Made by a program: the position numbers and the translations under genes. Shown here one piece after another: positions 8,870-17,911 of a stretch of DNA of 64,000 bases (position 1 is its first letter; each line of letters opens with the position of its first letter). The stretch covers positions 62,001-126,000 of the forward strand of contig NZ_BCYX01000005.1 of NCBI RefSeq assembly GCF_001598415.1, given 5' to 3'. Source of the DNA: Sphingomonas mali NBRC 15500 (GTDB taxonomy: Bacteria > Pseudomonadota > Alphaproteobacteria > Sphingomonadales > Sphingomonadaceae). The notes below the pieces were generated by a model, which was not told where the DNA came from, searched no databases, and worked only from the letters and a program-made list of their open reading frames with translations.

Positions 8870-9871
8870 CTAGACCTTGATGTTGATGAGACGGCGGATG
8901 ATGAAGAACCCGATCAGATAGAGCCCGATCAGACAGCCGAACCCGATCGAGAAAGCAGGATCGCCCGCTACCTGAAGGTAGAAAGGCGGGTTGAGCAGGA
9001 ACAAGGCGACGAACGCCATGACCGGCAAGGCGGTCAGGATCGTCCCGGTCATCCGGCCTTCGGAACTGAGCGCGCGGACCATCAGCACCATGCTGGCGCG
9101 CTCGCGGATGACCTGGGACAGGTTTTCGAGGATCTCCGCGAGGTTGCCGCCGGTCTCGTTCTGCACCGACAGCGAGACGACGAACATCCGCAGATCGTCG
9201 AGATCGCAGCGATCGGCCATGTTCTGCAGCGCGTCGCGCAATTCCGCGCCATATGCGACTTCGTCGGTGACGATGCCGAACTCGCTGCCGATCGGATCGG
9301 TCATTTCCTGCGTCAGCAAATCGAGCGCCGAGGCCACCGGATGCCCGGCACGCAGGCCGCGCACGAAGATGTCGAGCGCGACGGGGAATTGCTCGGCCAT
9401 CTTCTTGCGGCGGCGTTCGGCACGCTGCGCGATCAGCATCAGCGGCAGCACCAGGCCGGCCGCAACGGCGAAGCAACCGGTCATCAGCACCGTGCCCAGC
9501 CCGATCCGGAAACCGAACATCACGGCGCCGAACAACGTCACCATGAACAGGACCGCCACGATCAGCAGCATCAGCATCAGCGTACGCCCGGGCGACATCC
9601 CGAACCCGGCCGTGCGCAGGACGCTGTCGAGCTTTCGGCCGGTGCCCGCGAGAAAGCCCGGCAAGCGGATCGCGTCGCCCCAGGCGTCGCGGCGCAGGCG
9701 CGCGAGCACTTCGGGCCGGTCGAAGCCGCTGGCGATCAGGCGCAGGCGCCGGTTGATCGCCATCGCGCCGCCGCGATTGGTCCGGTACCAGCGCATACCG
9801 CCCTCGATGCCGAGCACGACCGCGGCGAAGACCAGCGCGAGGACCAGCAGCCGGATGACGTCGGCGGACAT
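8870..9871 (-). CDS. tadB: Tad pilus inner-membrane platform protein TadB (GspF family)
   Basis: This 333-residue platform protein has an N-terminal membrane anchor (VIRLLVLALVFAAVVLGIEG), a central transmembrane pair (about 95-145), and the T2SSF signature FPVALDIFVRGLRAGHPVAS. A pair of C-terminal membrane segments ends in FFIIRRLINIKV. It would pair with TadC as the membrane base driven by CpaF. Its start codon overlaps the last base of the cpaF stop, and tadC follows four bases later, so the three are tightly coupled. Confidence 0.94.
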   Translation of the reverse strand: MSADVIRLLVLALVFAAVVLGIEGGMRWYRTNRGGAMAINRRLRLIASGFDRPEVLARLRRDAWGDAIRLPGFLAGTGRKLDSVLRTAGFGMSPGRTLMLMLLIVAVLFMVTLFGAVMFGFRIGLGTVLMTGCFAVAAGLVLPLMLIAQRAERRRKKMAEQFPVALDIFVRGLRAGHPVASALDLLTQEMTDPIGSEFGIVTDEVAYGAELRDALQNMADRCDLDDLRMFVVSLSVQNETGGNLAEILENLSQVIRERASMVLMVRALSSEGRMTGTILTALPVMAFVALFLLNPPFYLQVAGDPAFSIGFGCLIGLYLIGFFIIRRLINIKV

Positions 9872-11238
9872 CAGTCGAGCGCCGCGCTGGGATTGAAGAT
9901 GTCGGCGGGCAGTTTGATGCCGCGATCCTCCAGCTCCTGCATGAAATGCGGACGGATGCCGCTCGCTTCGAACCGGCCGAGCACGGTGCCATGCTCGTCG
10001 CGGCCGGTCATGCGGAAGCGGAAAATCTCCTGCATGGTGACGACTTCGCCTTCCATGCCGATCAGCTCGGACAGGCTCATCAGGCGGCGCTTGCCGTCGG
10101 ACAGGCGGCCGACCTGGATGACGACGTTGATCGCCGACGCGATCTGCGCGCGCGCCGAGCGCGGCGCGATGTCGATCCCGCTCATCCCGATCATCTGTTC
10201 GAGCCGGGACAGGGCGTCGCGCGGCGTGTTGGCATGGACCGTGGTCATCGACCCGTCATGGCCGGTGTTCATCGCCTGCAACATGTCGAACGCCTCGCCG
10301 GCGCGGACTTCGCCGACGATGATGCGGTCGGGCCGCATGCGCAGCGCGTTCTTGAGCAGGTCGCGCTGGGTGACTTCGCCATTGCCTTCGATATTGGCCG
10401 GACGCGTTTCGAGCCGCGCGATATGCGTCTGTTGCAGCTGGAGTTCGGCCGAATCCTCGATCGTGACGATCCGCTCGGCATTGTCGATATAGGCCGACAT
10501 CGCGTTGAGCAGGGTGGTCTTGCCCGACCCGGTGCCGCCGGAGATCAGGATGTTGCGCCGCGCCTCGACGATCGCTTCGAGCACCAGCGCGACCGACCGC
10601 GGCACGCTGCCGTAGGAAATCAGCCGTTCCATATCGATCGGCACGCGGGCGAACTTGCGGATCGAGAGCAAGGATCCATCGACCGCGAGCGGCGGGATGA
10701 TCGCGTTGACGCGCGAGCCGTCGGCCAGTCGCGCATCGACATAAGGCGACGCTTCGTCGACCCGGCGCCCGACTGCGGAGACGATCTTCTGGATGATGCG
10801 CAACAAATGGCGCTCGTCCTTGAAGCGGATCGACGACGGTTCGAGTTTGCCGTGGCGCTCGACGAATACCGAGTCGAAGCCGTTGACCAGGATGTCGGTG
10901 ATGCTCTCGTCCTTGAGCAAGGGCTCGAGCGGCCCGAGCCCGAGCAGCTCGTCGAGCACGTCGCTGACCAGCCGCTTGCGCTCGGCGAGGTTGAGCGCGT
11001 GCTTCTGCAGCGACAATTGCTCGTGGACGATCTCGCCGATCTCGGCCTGGATCTGCTCGCGCGACATGGTCTCGAGCGCGGACAGGTTGATCAGGTCGAG
11101 CAGCCGCTGGTGCAATTCGACCTTGAGCGCGGTGTGGCGATCGGCCTCGGCATGCGCCTGGTCGTCCTTGTCGGGCACGATCTCGGCCTGCCCGGAGGCA
11201 GTGCGTTCGCCCGCTCGCCTGATCTGCCAGGCGCTCAT
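9871..11238 (-). CDS. cpaF: Tad pilus assembly ATPase CpaF/TadA
   Basis: This 455-residue cytoplasmic ATPase of the VirB11/GspE superfamily powers Flp pilus assembly. Walker A is GGTGSGKTT at residues 234-242. The Walker B region ends at E310 (PDRIIVGEVRAGEAF), and the Asp and His boxes lie at IVTIEDSAELQL and GHDGSMTTVHANTPRDALSR. The N-terminal region has the CpaF-typical ITDILVNGFDSVFVERHGKL segment. Length is normal for CpaF. The start and stop each overlap neighbours by one base (cpaE, tadB), the usual tight Tad gene packing. Confidence 0.97.
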   Translation of the reverse strand: MSAWQIRRAGERTASGQAEIVPDKDDQAHAEADRHTALKVELHQRLLDLINLSALETMSREQIQAEIGEIVHEQLSLQKHALNLAERKRLVSDVLDELLGLGPLEPLLKDESITDILVNGFDSVFVERHGKLEPSSIRFKDERHLLRIIQKIVSAVGRRVDEASPYVDARLADGSRVNAIIPPLAVDGSLLSIRKFARVPIDMERLISYGSVPRSVALVLEAIVEARRNILISGGTGSGKTTLLNAMSAYIDNAERIVTIEDSAELQLQQTHIARLETRPANIEGNGEVTQRDLLKNALRMRPDRIIVGEVRAGEAFDMLQAMNTGHDGSMTTVHANTPRDALSRLEQMIGMSGIDIAPRSARAQIASAINVVIQVGRLSDGKRRLMSLSELIGMEGEVVTMQEIFRFRMTGRDEHGTVLGRFEASGIRPHFMQELEDRGIKLPADIFNPSAALD

Positions 11239-12440
11239 CAGCCGCGCTCGAGCAGCATGTCGATCGCGTCGAGCAGCTTGTTGAGGTCACGCGTCACCGC
11301 GCTCTTCGACTTGATGTCGCCGATCATCACGCCGCGGTTGAGCGCGGTGTTCATCAACGCGAAATCGCTGGTGACACTGAGCCCGATCTGGCGGCCGATC
11401 GTGTCCGACGCGTCCTTCAGGTTGATCTGCTGGAACAGCCGTTTCTCGACGCGGTTGACGACGACCTGGACCTTCTCGGACGCGACGCCCAGCTTGAGCA
11501 GCAACGCGAGCTGGCGCTGCGCCTGGCGCAGGCTGGCGATCGACAGTTCGACGATCAGGAACACGACGTCCGACTGCGCGACCAGCGACAGCGACCAATT
11601 GGTCCAGTCGCTCGGCAGATCGAGGAAGACGGTGCGATATTCCGCGGTCGCCAGGTGGACGATGTCGCAGATCTGGTCGGTGCCGACGGTATCGGTCGGC
11701 ATCAGCTCGGAGGGGGCGGCGATGATCCGCAAGCCCGACGAATGTTCGGCCGCGACCGACGCCAGCACGGTGGAGTCGAGCCGCTTGCCGGCGTCGAGCA
11801 ATTCGCTGACGGTCAGGGTCGGGCTGATCCCCAGATGGGTCGCTGCATTGCCGCCCTGCAGATCGAGGTCGAACAGGCACGCCTTGAACCCGCGTTCGGC
11901 TTCGCGCTGGGCATAGAGCGCCGCGGCCTGGGTCAGCAACGCGGTCGCGCCGACGCCGCCGACGCTCTTGATGATCGACACGACCTTGCCGGTCGGCGTC
12001 TCCTGGGCCAGCCCGCGCTCGATCTCCTCGCGCATCCGTTCCAGCACGGTTTCGAGATCGTTGCGGACCAACGGCAGCGCGATGACGTCCCTGATGCCGG
12101 CGCGGAGCAGTGCCTGCATCGTCGGGACCGTCGGGTTGCGGACCGCGGCGATCACCGCGATCGAGGGATTGGCGACGTGCAGCTTGATCAGCCGCGCGAG
12201 CGAGGCCGGCCGGTCGGGCCGCACCTCGATCACGATCACGCGCGCGCGCTTGGCGATCTCTTCCGGGACATCGTCATCGGGTTCGATCTTGCTGGTGTCG
12301 AGCGACCAGCCGCCGACGACGCTGGGGCCGAATTCGGCGGTCAGCACTTCCTCTTGCGACAGGACCAGCTCGACCGCCGCGCCGGGCCGCCTGATGGTCC
12401 AGCTGTTCGGTTCGAACTCGGACAACTCTACCGCTCCCAC
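11238..12440 (-). CDS. cpaE: Pilus localisation ATPase CpaE/TadZ (MinD/ParA superfamily)
   Basis: This 400-residue protein has an N-terminal receiver-like domain without an obvious phosphorylation site and a C-terminal MinD/ParA-like ATPase domain. The Walker A loop is the deviant form K158-SVGGVGAT166, with Ala in place of the second Lys. This is common in CpaE/TadZ proteins, which mark the site of pilus assembly. The Walker-A-prime region FDLDLQGGNAATHLG is retained. The start is GTG at 12440-12438, with GGGAG about 8 bases upstream. It follows a TadE-like gene by 16 bases and overlaps cpaF by one base. Confidence 0.93.
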   Translation of the reverse strand: MGAVELSEFEPNSWTIRRPGAAVELVLSQEEVLTAEFGPSVVGGWSLDTSKIEPDDDVPEEIAKRARVIVIEVRPDRPASLARLIKLHVANPSIAVIAAVRNPTVPTMQALLRAGIRDVIALPLVRNDLETVLERMREEIERGLAQETPTGKVVSIIKSVGGVGATALLTQAAALYAQREAERGFKACLFDLDLQGGNAATHLGISPTLTVSELLDAGKRLDSTVLASVAAEHSSGLRIIAAPSELMPTDTVGTDQICDIVHLATAEYRTVFLDLPSDWTNWSLSLVAQSDVVFLIVELSIASLRQAQRQLALLLKLGVASEKVQVVVNRVEKRLFQQINLKDASDTIGRQIGLSVTSDFALMNTALNRGVMIGDIKSKSAVTRDLNKLLDAIDMLLERG

Positions 12441-12456
12441 AACGCTAACTCCCAGT

Positions 12457-13071
12457 TCATGTGTTCTTGCCGTCTTCCAGCGTCAGCGAGGCAGCATAGG
12501 CCGGCAGGCTGACGGTAGTGTTCCCGAAGAAGCGGAAAAGCATCGGCGTGAAGGTGGTCGGCTTGAGCCGGACCGTGACGACCGGGGATACCTGGATCCC
12601 GTTGGGATCCCCGGCATAGCCCAAACCCGAATATTCGTAGCTGACCGTGACCTTGTCGGCGGTCAGACTGGGGTAGAATCGCTGCATCTGGGTCACGATG
12701 GCGTTGAACGCCGCCGTGTTGATGGGGGTGAGCGTGGGGCAAGTCGCCCCAGTCCTGCAGGTGCAGCTCACCGTGCCGCTGGCCGAATTGCAATCGGCGC
12801 CACCGAAGGAGCTCAACGGGATCGGATCACCTTGCGGGATGCCGCCGGCTACCGCGAAATCGTATGTAGCAAGCCCACTCGGCACGACGTCGTTGGTGAC
12901 CGCGTAGCGCACCCCCATCTGGGTCGCCTTTTCGGCGCGATTGCACGTCCACAGGAACCGCCCGAGATCGACCGTGCCGATCATGAACGACAGCAGCAAT
13001 GGCGTCAGCAGGCCGAATTCGGCGGCGGTCCCGCCATGCGTCGATCGCAGCATGGCACGCCAGGCGATCAT
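12457..13071 (-). CDS. TadE-like minor pseudopilin with a cysteine cluster
   Basis: This 204-residue protein has a short basic N-terminus, then GGTAAEFGLLTPLLLSFMIG, the TadE/TadF type IVb prepilin signature with Glu near position +5 of the hydrophobic helix. It would be cut by CpaA and join the pilus base or tip. The extracytoplasmic part contains four cysteines within about 16 residues (ADCNSASGTVSCTCRTGATC), unusual for a pseudopilin and suggestive of disulfides. ATG 13071 overlaps the stop of the preceding TadE-like gene by four bases. A TadF assignment is equally possible. Confidence 0.85.
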   Translation of the reverse strand: MIAWRAMLRSTHGGTAAEFGLLTPLLLSFMIGTVDLGRFLWTCNRAEKATQMGVRYAVTNDVVPSGLATYDFAVAGGIPQGDPIPLSSFGGADCNSASGTVSCTCRTGATCPTLTPINTAAFNAIVTQMQRFYPSLTADKVTVSYEYSGLGYAGDPNGIQVSPVVTVRLKPTTFTPMLFRFFGNTTVSLPAYAASLTLEDGKNT

Positions 13072-13586
13072 GCGCCCACCACCGCCGCCTGCGCGGTCGC
13101 GTTGAGGTTGATCGTCGTCTTGGTGATCCCGAATGCCTTGAACAGCGACGGATAGGGTACTGTCGCGGTCACCGAGACCACGGGCGCGCCCGCGGTCGAT
13201 GCGGTATAGATACCGCCGCGATACGTAGCGTTGGTGTTGCACGCGACCGACACGACGATCGTCGTGTTGCTGCTCCAGCCGTTGAGGCGAGGCGCACCGG
13301 TGCCGTCGATGGTGTTGGTGCGCACCAGATTCTGGGTTGCGACGGCGATAGCGCTGGTGTCGGTCGTTACCGCGACACAATTGACCGGGTAGCGCCGAGA
13401 CGCGTAGCGCGCGCCGTCGCGCACGCCCTTCAGCACGGCATGTTCCGACAGGAAGTAATTGCCCAGGTCGACCGAACCGAAGCCGAGTATTAGGAACATC
13501 GGCGTGACGAGCGCCATTTCGACCGCTGCGGAACCGCGGCGGCACGCCAGCGCCCGTGAGGCGATCGAGAAACGCCGCCGGATCAT
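13068..13586 (-). CDS. TadE-like minor pseudopilin
   Basis: This 172-residue protein has the TadE signature RRGSAAVEMALVTPMFLILG: a Gly cleavage site, Glu at about +5 and a single hydrophobic helix. A beta-rich external domain with two cysteines (PVNCVAV, VSVACNTN) follows. It is probably processed by CpaA and acts in initiating the Flp fibre. ATG 13586 overlaps the upstream TadG-like stop by four bases and its own stop overlaps the next TadE-like gene by four bases. This is one of two adjacent TadE-type genes. Confidence 0.88.
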   Translation of the reverse strand: MIRRRFSIASRALACRRGSAAVEMALVTPMFLILGFGSVDLGNYFLSEHAVLKGVRDGARYASRRYPVNCVAVTTDTSAIAVATQNLVRTNTIDGTGAPRLNGWSSNTTIVVSVACNTNATYRGGIYTASTAGAPVVSVTATVPYPSLFKAFGITKTTINLNATAQAAVVGA

Positions 13587-15148
13587 TCGATCAGATAGGG
13601 TACGTCCTTGCGTACCACCTGCCCCGCGGCCCCGCCCGCGCTCCCGTTCGTGGTCGTGCCGATCACCTCGACATAGACCTCTTTCTGATCGGTATAGGTC
13701 GCCTTGTTCGAACCGCTGCCGCCCGTACGATTGAAGGCCGGCTCGACCAGGAACACGTCGAGCCACTTCGCGACCGGAATCTGTGTGGTCTTGCCGTTGA
13801 TCGAGAGTGCGTTGCAATTGAGCACCGCGACCGACATCCGGCGGCGGTCGAGGTTCGAGCCGCCTGGCGTCAGTCCCGCACGGCCGGTCGCGGGAACGCC
13901 GAACCCGGTATTCTTGCCCGACAGCGCCTGCGCGACTCCGATACCATGCGCGGACCCGTTCGAGACGATCGACGGATGGGCCAGTTCCCATTGATAGACG
14001 TCGTAGCGCGACGCGGTGGAAGAAAGCCCGGTCGCCGCCACCCATGTCGACTGATTGGCATAGCCGTAATTGACGCGGAAATAGGCGTCGCGATCCCAAG
14101 TGCCGTTACCGGTGATGCCGCACGCCCCGGACGTGCCGGACGGCACCGCGTGACACAGGTCGCGGGGATAGCCCATCATGTCCGGATCGGCGCTGCCGTT
14201 GCTGGGCAAAACACCAACGGTCGTCGGCCGATACGGCTTGGGCGACTCGCTCCATTTGTCGTTGTTACAGGTGGCGCCGTTATTGGAATCGCACACCAGA
14301 TCCTTGCGCGTGTTGGCCGATGGCGAGCACGTGCCGCCGTCCTGCGACGGGCAGGTCGAATTGCCGTTATCGAAGATATCGAACCGCGTGTTGAACGCCG
14401 ACAGGACCGACGTACTCATGCCCGGCTTGGTAGTAACGCCGGTTATCGGCGAACAATCGCCCGGCGGTACGTTGTAGCCCAGAGATTCGGCGAGCGCGTT
14501 GGCGCCGTTGCCGAAATTGGTGTCGAGCCAGCCGAAATTGCCGGGCGCGGTGGCGTTGCCGGTCACCAGCTTGAGCCCGGTGCCCGTCGCCACGTTGAAA
14601 TCGGCGAGATAATCGGTGTTGGTGGCGCCTTCGGACGGATTGCAGATCATCACCGGCGGCACCTTGCAGATGCCCGATGCCACCCCGGCGAATGCCTTGG
14701 CGTTGATCGATGCCGATGTGAAGGCGGCGACCACCGGGGTCAGCGCATAGCGGGCCTGCTTGGTGTCGACGGTGACCTGGACGAAATAGGCATTGGCATC
14801 GCTGGTCGACAGCGTGGTCTTGGCCTTGTCCTGATAGAAGACCACGTTGCCGCTCGCCACCGACACGTTGCGGTTGGCGCCGTCATTGGCGAACAGCGCC
14901 AGATTGGTGATCAGGCTTTGCGCGGCGGAGATCGCGCGGCTGCGGGCATTGGTCTTGCCGTCGAGCTGGCCGGCAGCGGCCAGCGCGGCATGGTCGGCGG
15001 CGTCCTGAAGCTCGGTATGCAAGCCGACGAGGCGCGAATAATCGAACCCGATGCCGGCCGCGCCGATCAGCGCGAACAGCGATATGGCGACGATGGGCGC
15101 GACCGATCCGCTCTCGGATTTCCAGAGCTTTTGGGGTGCGCGGCGCAT
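13583..15148 (-). CDS. TadG-like pilus assembly protein, cysteine-rich, no visible MIDAS motif
   Basis: This 521-residue protein begins with the TadG N-terminal domain: SESGSVAPIVAISLFALIGA and then GFDYSRLVGLHTELQDAADH near residues 15-65. The remaining roughly 450 residues are extracytoplasmic. Many TadG proteins carry a von Willebrand A domain there, but I see no DxSxS metal site. Instead there are about ten cysteines, some in pairs (TCPSQDGGTCSPS, VCDSNNGATCNND). ATG 15148 lies one base after the stop of the upstream lipoprotein gene; an upstream in-frame start at 15193 would overlap that gene. It overlaps the following TadE gene by four bases. Confidence 0.85.
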   Translation of the reverse strand: MRRAPQKLWKSESGSVAPIVAISLFALIGAAGIGFDYSRLVGLHTELQDAADHAALAAAGQLDGKTNARSRAISAAQSLITNLALFANDGANRNVSVASGNVVFYQDKAKTTLSTSDANAYFVQVTVDTKQARYALTPVVAAFTSASINAKAFAGVASGICKVPPVMICNPSEGATNTDYLADFNVATGTGLKLVTGNATAPGNFGWLDTNFGNGANALAESLGYNVPPGDCSPITGVTTKPGMSTSVLSAFNTRFDIFDNGNSTCPSQDGGTCSPSANTRKDLVCDSNNGATCNNDKWSESPKPYRPTTVGVLPSNGSADPDMMGYPRDLCHAVPSGTSGACGITGNGTWDRDAYFRVNYGYANQSTWVAATGLSSTASRYDVYQWELAHPSIVSNGSAHGIGVAQALSGKNTGFGVPATGRAGLTPGGSNLDRRRMSVAVLNCNALSINGKTTQIPVAKWLDVFLVEPAFNRTGGSGSNKATYTDQKEVYVEVIGTTTNGSAGGAAGQVVRKDVPYLIE

Positions 15149-15149
15149 G

Positions 15150-15473
15150 TCAGTTGGAACTGGGGGGGGATCCCCCCCCGCCTCCGCCACCACCGCCGCT
15201 GCCGGAACTCCCGCCGCTGCCGGTGGTCTGGGCCTGGGGCTGCTTGACCGCGCCCTTGCGATAGCGTTCGGCGGCGCCCGCCGCCTGCGTGCCCGATCCG
15301 CCTTCCATCACCGCGGCCTCGGCCGGAACGGGCTTGGGATCGGGATTGATCGTCTGGAGCGCATAATCGGTCTTCACCGAATCGCCCAACGTGGTGTCGA
15401 TCGGCGTGCACCCGGCCAGCAAGCCGATGCCTCCCAGCAAGGTGATAGCCGTGATCGGATGGATGAAGCGCAT
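15150..15473 (-). CDS. Small glycine-rich lipoprotein in the usual CpaD position
   Basis: This 107-residue protein has a clear lipoprotein signal (ITLLGGIGLLAGC) with lipid attachment at the Cys after LLAG. A short conserved-looking stretch (DSVKTDYALQTINPDPKPVP) follows, then a low-complexity tail of Gly/Ser ending SPPSSN. It lies between cpaC and the TadG-like gene, where other alphaproteobacteria carry the longer CpaD lipoprotein. I see no full CpaD domain, so it may be a shortened analogue. ATG 15473 is chosen over GTG 15482 because AAAGG at 15488-15484 then has about 10-base spacing. The tail is encoded by a G-rich tract containing an 18-bp perfect palindrome. Confidence 0.75.
   Translation of the reverse strand: MRFIHPITAITLLGGIGLLAGCTPIDTTLGDSVKTDYALQTINPDPKPVPAEAAVMEGGSGTQAAGAAERYRKGAVKQPQAQTTGSGGSSGSGGGGGGGGGSPPSSN
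15162..15179. repeat. Perfect 18-bp palindrome of eight G, AT, eight C
   Basis: Eight G, then A-T, then eight C form a perfect inverted repeat in the last codons of the small lipoprotein gene. Each half is a homopolymer run long enough to be prone to slippage, and the RNA could fold onto itself next to the start of the TadG-like gene 14 bases further on. Confidence 0.85.
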
Positions 15474-15478
15474 ATCGG

Positions 15479-16963
15479 TCACCTTTGCGGCGCGTAGCCA
15501 TTGGGACCGGAAAAGCCTCCGGCGGGTGGTGTCGGCTTCGGCCCATCTTTGGGCGGTTCGTTCGGGTCGAACGGATTGGTTCCGACCGCCTTGTCGGTCC
15601 GCCCGTTCAGGAACAGGTCGAGTTCGCTGGGCGGCTGGACGCGATCGGTCGGCAGGCGGATCTGCCCCGCCGGCACCGGCCGCACCAGGCGCGGCGTGAC
15701 GATGATCACCAGCTCGGTTTCCTGGCGCTGGAACCCTCTCGAGCTGAACAAGGCGCCGATGATCGGGATCGACCCGAGCACCGGGAATTGCCGCACCGTG
15801 CTCTGGAAATCCTTGCGCAACAGTCCGGCGATCGCGAACGACTGGCCGTCGCGCAATTCCAGCGTGGTCCTGGCGCGCCGCGTCTGCAGCCCGGGAATGG
15901 TCAGGCCGTTGATCGTGACCGAGGCCGAAGGATCGATCGAGCTGACTTCGGGCGCGACCACCATGTTGATCACGCCGTCGTCGAGCACGGTCGGCGTGAA
16001 CGCCAGGCTGACCCCGAACGGCTTGTATTCGACCGTGATCGCGTTGCCGCCGTTCTGGCCGGCGCCGCTGCTGCCCTGCGAGATTGGCACCGGGAATTCG
16101 CCGCCCGCCAGGAACGACGCGGATTCGCCCGACAGCGCGACCAGGGTCGGCTCGGCCAAAGTCGTCACCAACCCTTTGCGCTCCAGCGCGTCGAGCGCGG
16201 TGAAGATGTTGAGGTTGCCGAGCGAGATGCCCTTGGACACGACACCGAACGTGTCGAGGATGCCCGACAGGTTGACCGTCGGCACGCCGTTCTTGTTGGT
16301 CAGCAGCGCGGTGCCCGGCGCGGTATTGCCGATCCCGCCCTGGAACGTGTTGGCGCCGTTGCCGTTGGTGAAGGCGGTGTTGAGGCCCAGGCTTTTCGCC
16401 ACGTTGCGGTTCATTTCGGAGAACCGCACTTCCAGCATGACCTGTTGCGAGGCGCCGACCGCGAGCAGATTGACGACCTTGTCGCCGGCATAAGTCGCGG
16501 CGATCTGTTTGGCCCGATCGATGGCCGGGCCGCTCGAGACGGTGCCGGTCAGCACCACCGAGTCACCCGACATGCGGACGCCGATCTGCTCGCTCGGCAT
16601 CAGCTCGCTGAGCTGGCGGCGCAGCGAGAGGACGTCGGGCCCGACCGCGACGTCGATCACGGAGATCAGATTGTTGTTCTTGTCATAGAGCGTCAGGCTG
16701 GTCGTGCCGATCTTCTTGCCCAAAACGTAGAGCGAGCGATTGGTCAGCGGCAGGACGTCGGCGACATCGGCATTGCCGATCAGCGCCTTGGCGAACGGCC
16801 GATCGGCGGTCAGCACCTGGCTCTTGTTGACGGCGACGTCGAGCTGGCCGGCGCGCAGATTGACATCCGCGGTCCTGACCGTTTCCTGCGCCTGGGTCAT
16901 CGCCGGGGCGATGATGGCGGCGGCGCTGGCCGCCAGTGCGAGCACGCGACAGCGCGCCTTCAT
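15479..16963 (-). CDS. cpaC: Tad pilus outer-membrane secretin CpaC/RcpA
   Basis: This 494-residue secretin would form the outer-membrane ring for the Flp pilus. A signal peptide (about residues 1-26, ending TQAQ) is followed by the Tad-specific N0-like domain (VAVNKSQVLTADRPFAKALI), a BON-like part (VVLTGTVSSGPAIDRAKQIA) and the secretin core with EVRFSEMNRNVAKSLGL. The final beta-region includes GQSFAIAGLLRKD, FPVLGSIPIIGALFSSR and TELVIIVTPRLVRP. ATG 16963 lies one base after the cpaB stop; in-frame ATGs at 16978 and 16993 would overlap cpaB. The C-terminal tail is Pro/Gly-rich. Confidence 0.96.
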   Translation of the reverse strand: MKARCRVLALAASAAAIIAPAMTQAQETVRTADVNLRAGQLDVAVNKSQVLTADRPFAKALIGNADVADVLPLTNRSLYVLGKKIGTTSLTLYDKNNNLISVIDVAVGPDVLSLRRQLSELMPSEQIGVRMSGDSVVLTGTVSSGPAIDRAKQIAATYAGDKVVNLLAVGASQQVMLEVRFSEMNRNVAKSLGLNTAFTNGNGANTFQGGIGNTAPGTALLTNKNGVPTVNLSGILDTFGVVSKGISLGNLNIFTALDALERKGLVTTLAEPTLVALSGESASFLAGGEFPVPISQGSSGAGQNGGNAITVEYKPFGVSLAFTPTVLDDGVINMVVAPEVSSIDPSASVTINGLTIPGLQTRRARTTLELRDGQSFAIAGLLRKDFQSTVRQFPVLGSIPIIGALFSSRGFQRQETELVIIVTPRLVRPVPAGQIRLPTDRVQPPSELDLFLNGRTDKAVGTNPFDPNEPPKDGPKPTPPAGGFSGPNGYAPQR

Positions 16964-16964
16964 A

Positions 16965-17870
16965 TCAGCGACCGACATAGCGACCCACCTCATAGCTGCT
17001 GTCCTTGGTACCGCGGACGATCATGACCGTGAGGTCGGGGTTCGCGGGCTTGCGAGCAGGGGCGCGTGGCCCCGCGGGTGGAGCGGAAAGAAGTGGTGGC
17101 GGCTGAAAGCGCGGCGCGCCGTCCGAATAGCCGCCGACATAGGCGCCATCGCGCAGATCGTCGGTGCTGACGGTTTCGACCGTCGGGCTGGTTTCCGACG
17201 CGGGATTGACCAGCGCCAGGCTCAACTGCCCGACCTGCTGCGCCAGCGCGAGCTTCTGCGCATCGACCTGCGCGACTTCAAGCGTCGCGGTCTTGCCGAC
17301 CGCGGGCTTGTCGGTGCTGTCACTGGCGTCCTGGTCGATCGCGATGACGCGAACCTTTTGCAGCAGGACGTCGGTGATCTGCTGGCTGCTGCCGTTGGCG
17401 ACCATTGGCGTGCGCGTGACCAGCACGTCGACGACATCGCCTGGTAGCACGAAACCGGCGACGCCGGCGACGTCGCTGACGCGCACGGCGACCGCGCGCT
17501 TGGTGGGATCGAGCACCGCGGAGATCGCCGCGCGGCCGCCTTCACCCGAAATCTTGGAGCGCAGGATCGGCTCGTTCGCCGCCATCGGGCGGAGCGCGAC
17601 GCGCGTGTGGTTCATCGGCAGGAGCTGCGGGATCGAACTGAACGTCCCCTCGGGCAGAGCGCCCGCCGGCCAATCGACCAGCCGCACCTTGTCGGGCGTG
17701 ATCGGCGTGCCGAAGTCGAGCGGAACGGCCGCCACCGCGACCTTCACCATGCCCTGGGGTGTGGTGACCTGTTGCTGTTCGACCCGGCCAAGATAGGAAT
17801 TGGCAAGGAAAACCGCCGCGAGCCCGATCAGGATCGCGACGCCCAAAATTATCAGTCCTTGTCCACGCAT
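16965..17870 (-). CDS. cpaB: Tad pilus assembly protein CpaB/RcpC (SAF domain)
   Basis: This 301-residue protein has one N-terminal membrane anchor (GLIILGVAILIGLAAVFLA), then an SAF domain (VAVAAVPLDFGTPITPDKVR, then EPILRSKISGEGGRAAISAV) and the RcpC-type region GFVLPGDVVDVLVTR. CpaB/RcpC works with the secretin in the periplasm. A Pro-rich segment precedes the C-terminus. It is the first gene after flp, separated from it by 83 bases that contain a strong hairpin, and is followed one base later by cpaC. Confidence 0.95.
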   Translation of the reverse strand: MRGQGLIILGVAILIGLAAVFLANSYLGRVEQQQVTTPQGMVKVAVAAVPLDFGTPITPDKVRLVDWPAGALPEGTFSSIPQLLPMNHTRVALRPMAANEPILRSKISGEGGRAAISAVLDPTKRAVAVRVSDVAGVAGFVLPGDVVDVLVTRTPMVANGSSQQITDVLLQKVRVIAIDQDASDSTDKPAVGKTATLEVAQVDAQKLALAQQVGQLSLALVNPASETSPTVETVSTDDLRDGAYVGGYSDGAPRFQPPPLLSAPPAGPRAPARKPANPDLTVMIVRGTKDSSYEVGRYVGR

Positions 17871-17911
17871 ATCCCGACCCCCCGCCGGTCAATTGTAGCC
17901 CAACGAAGATT

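Noticed and set aside
13556..15247. A 563-codon open frame on the plus strand
   Set aside because: It is antisense to the TadG-like and TadE-like genes, with no motif and no plausible start.
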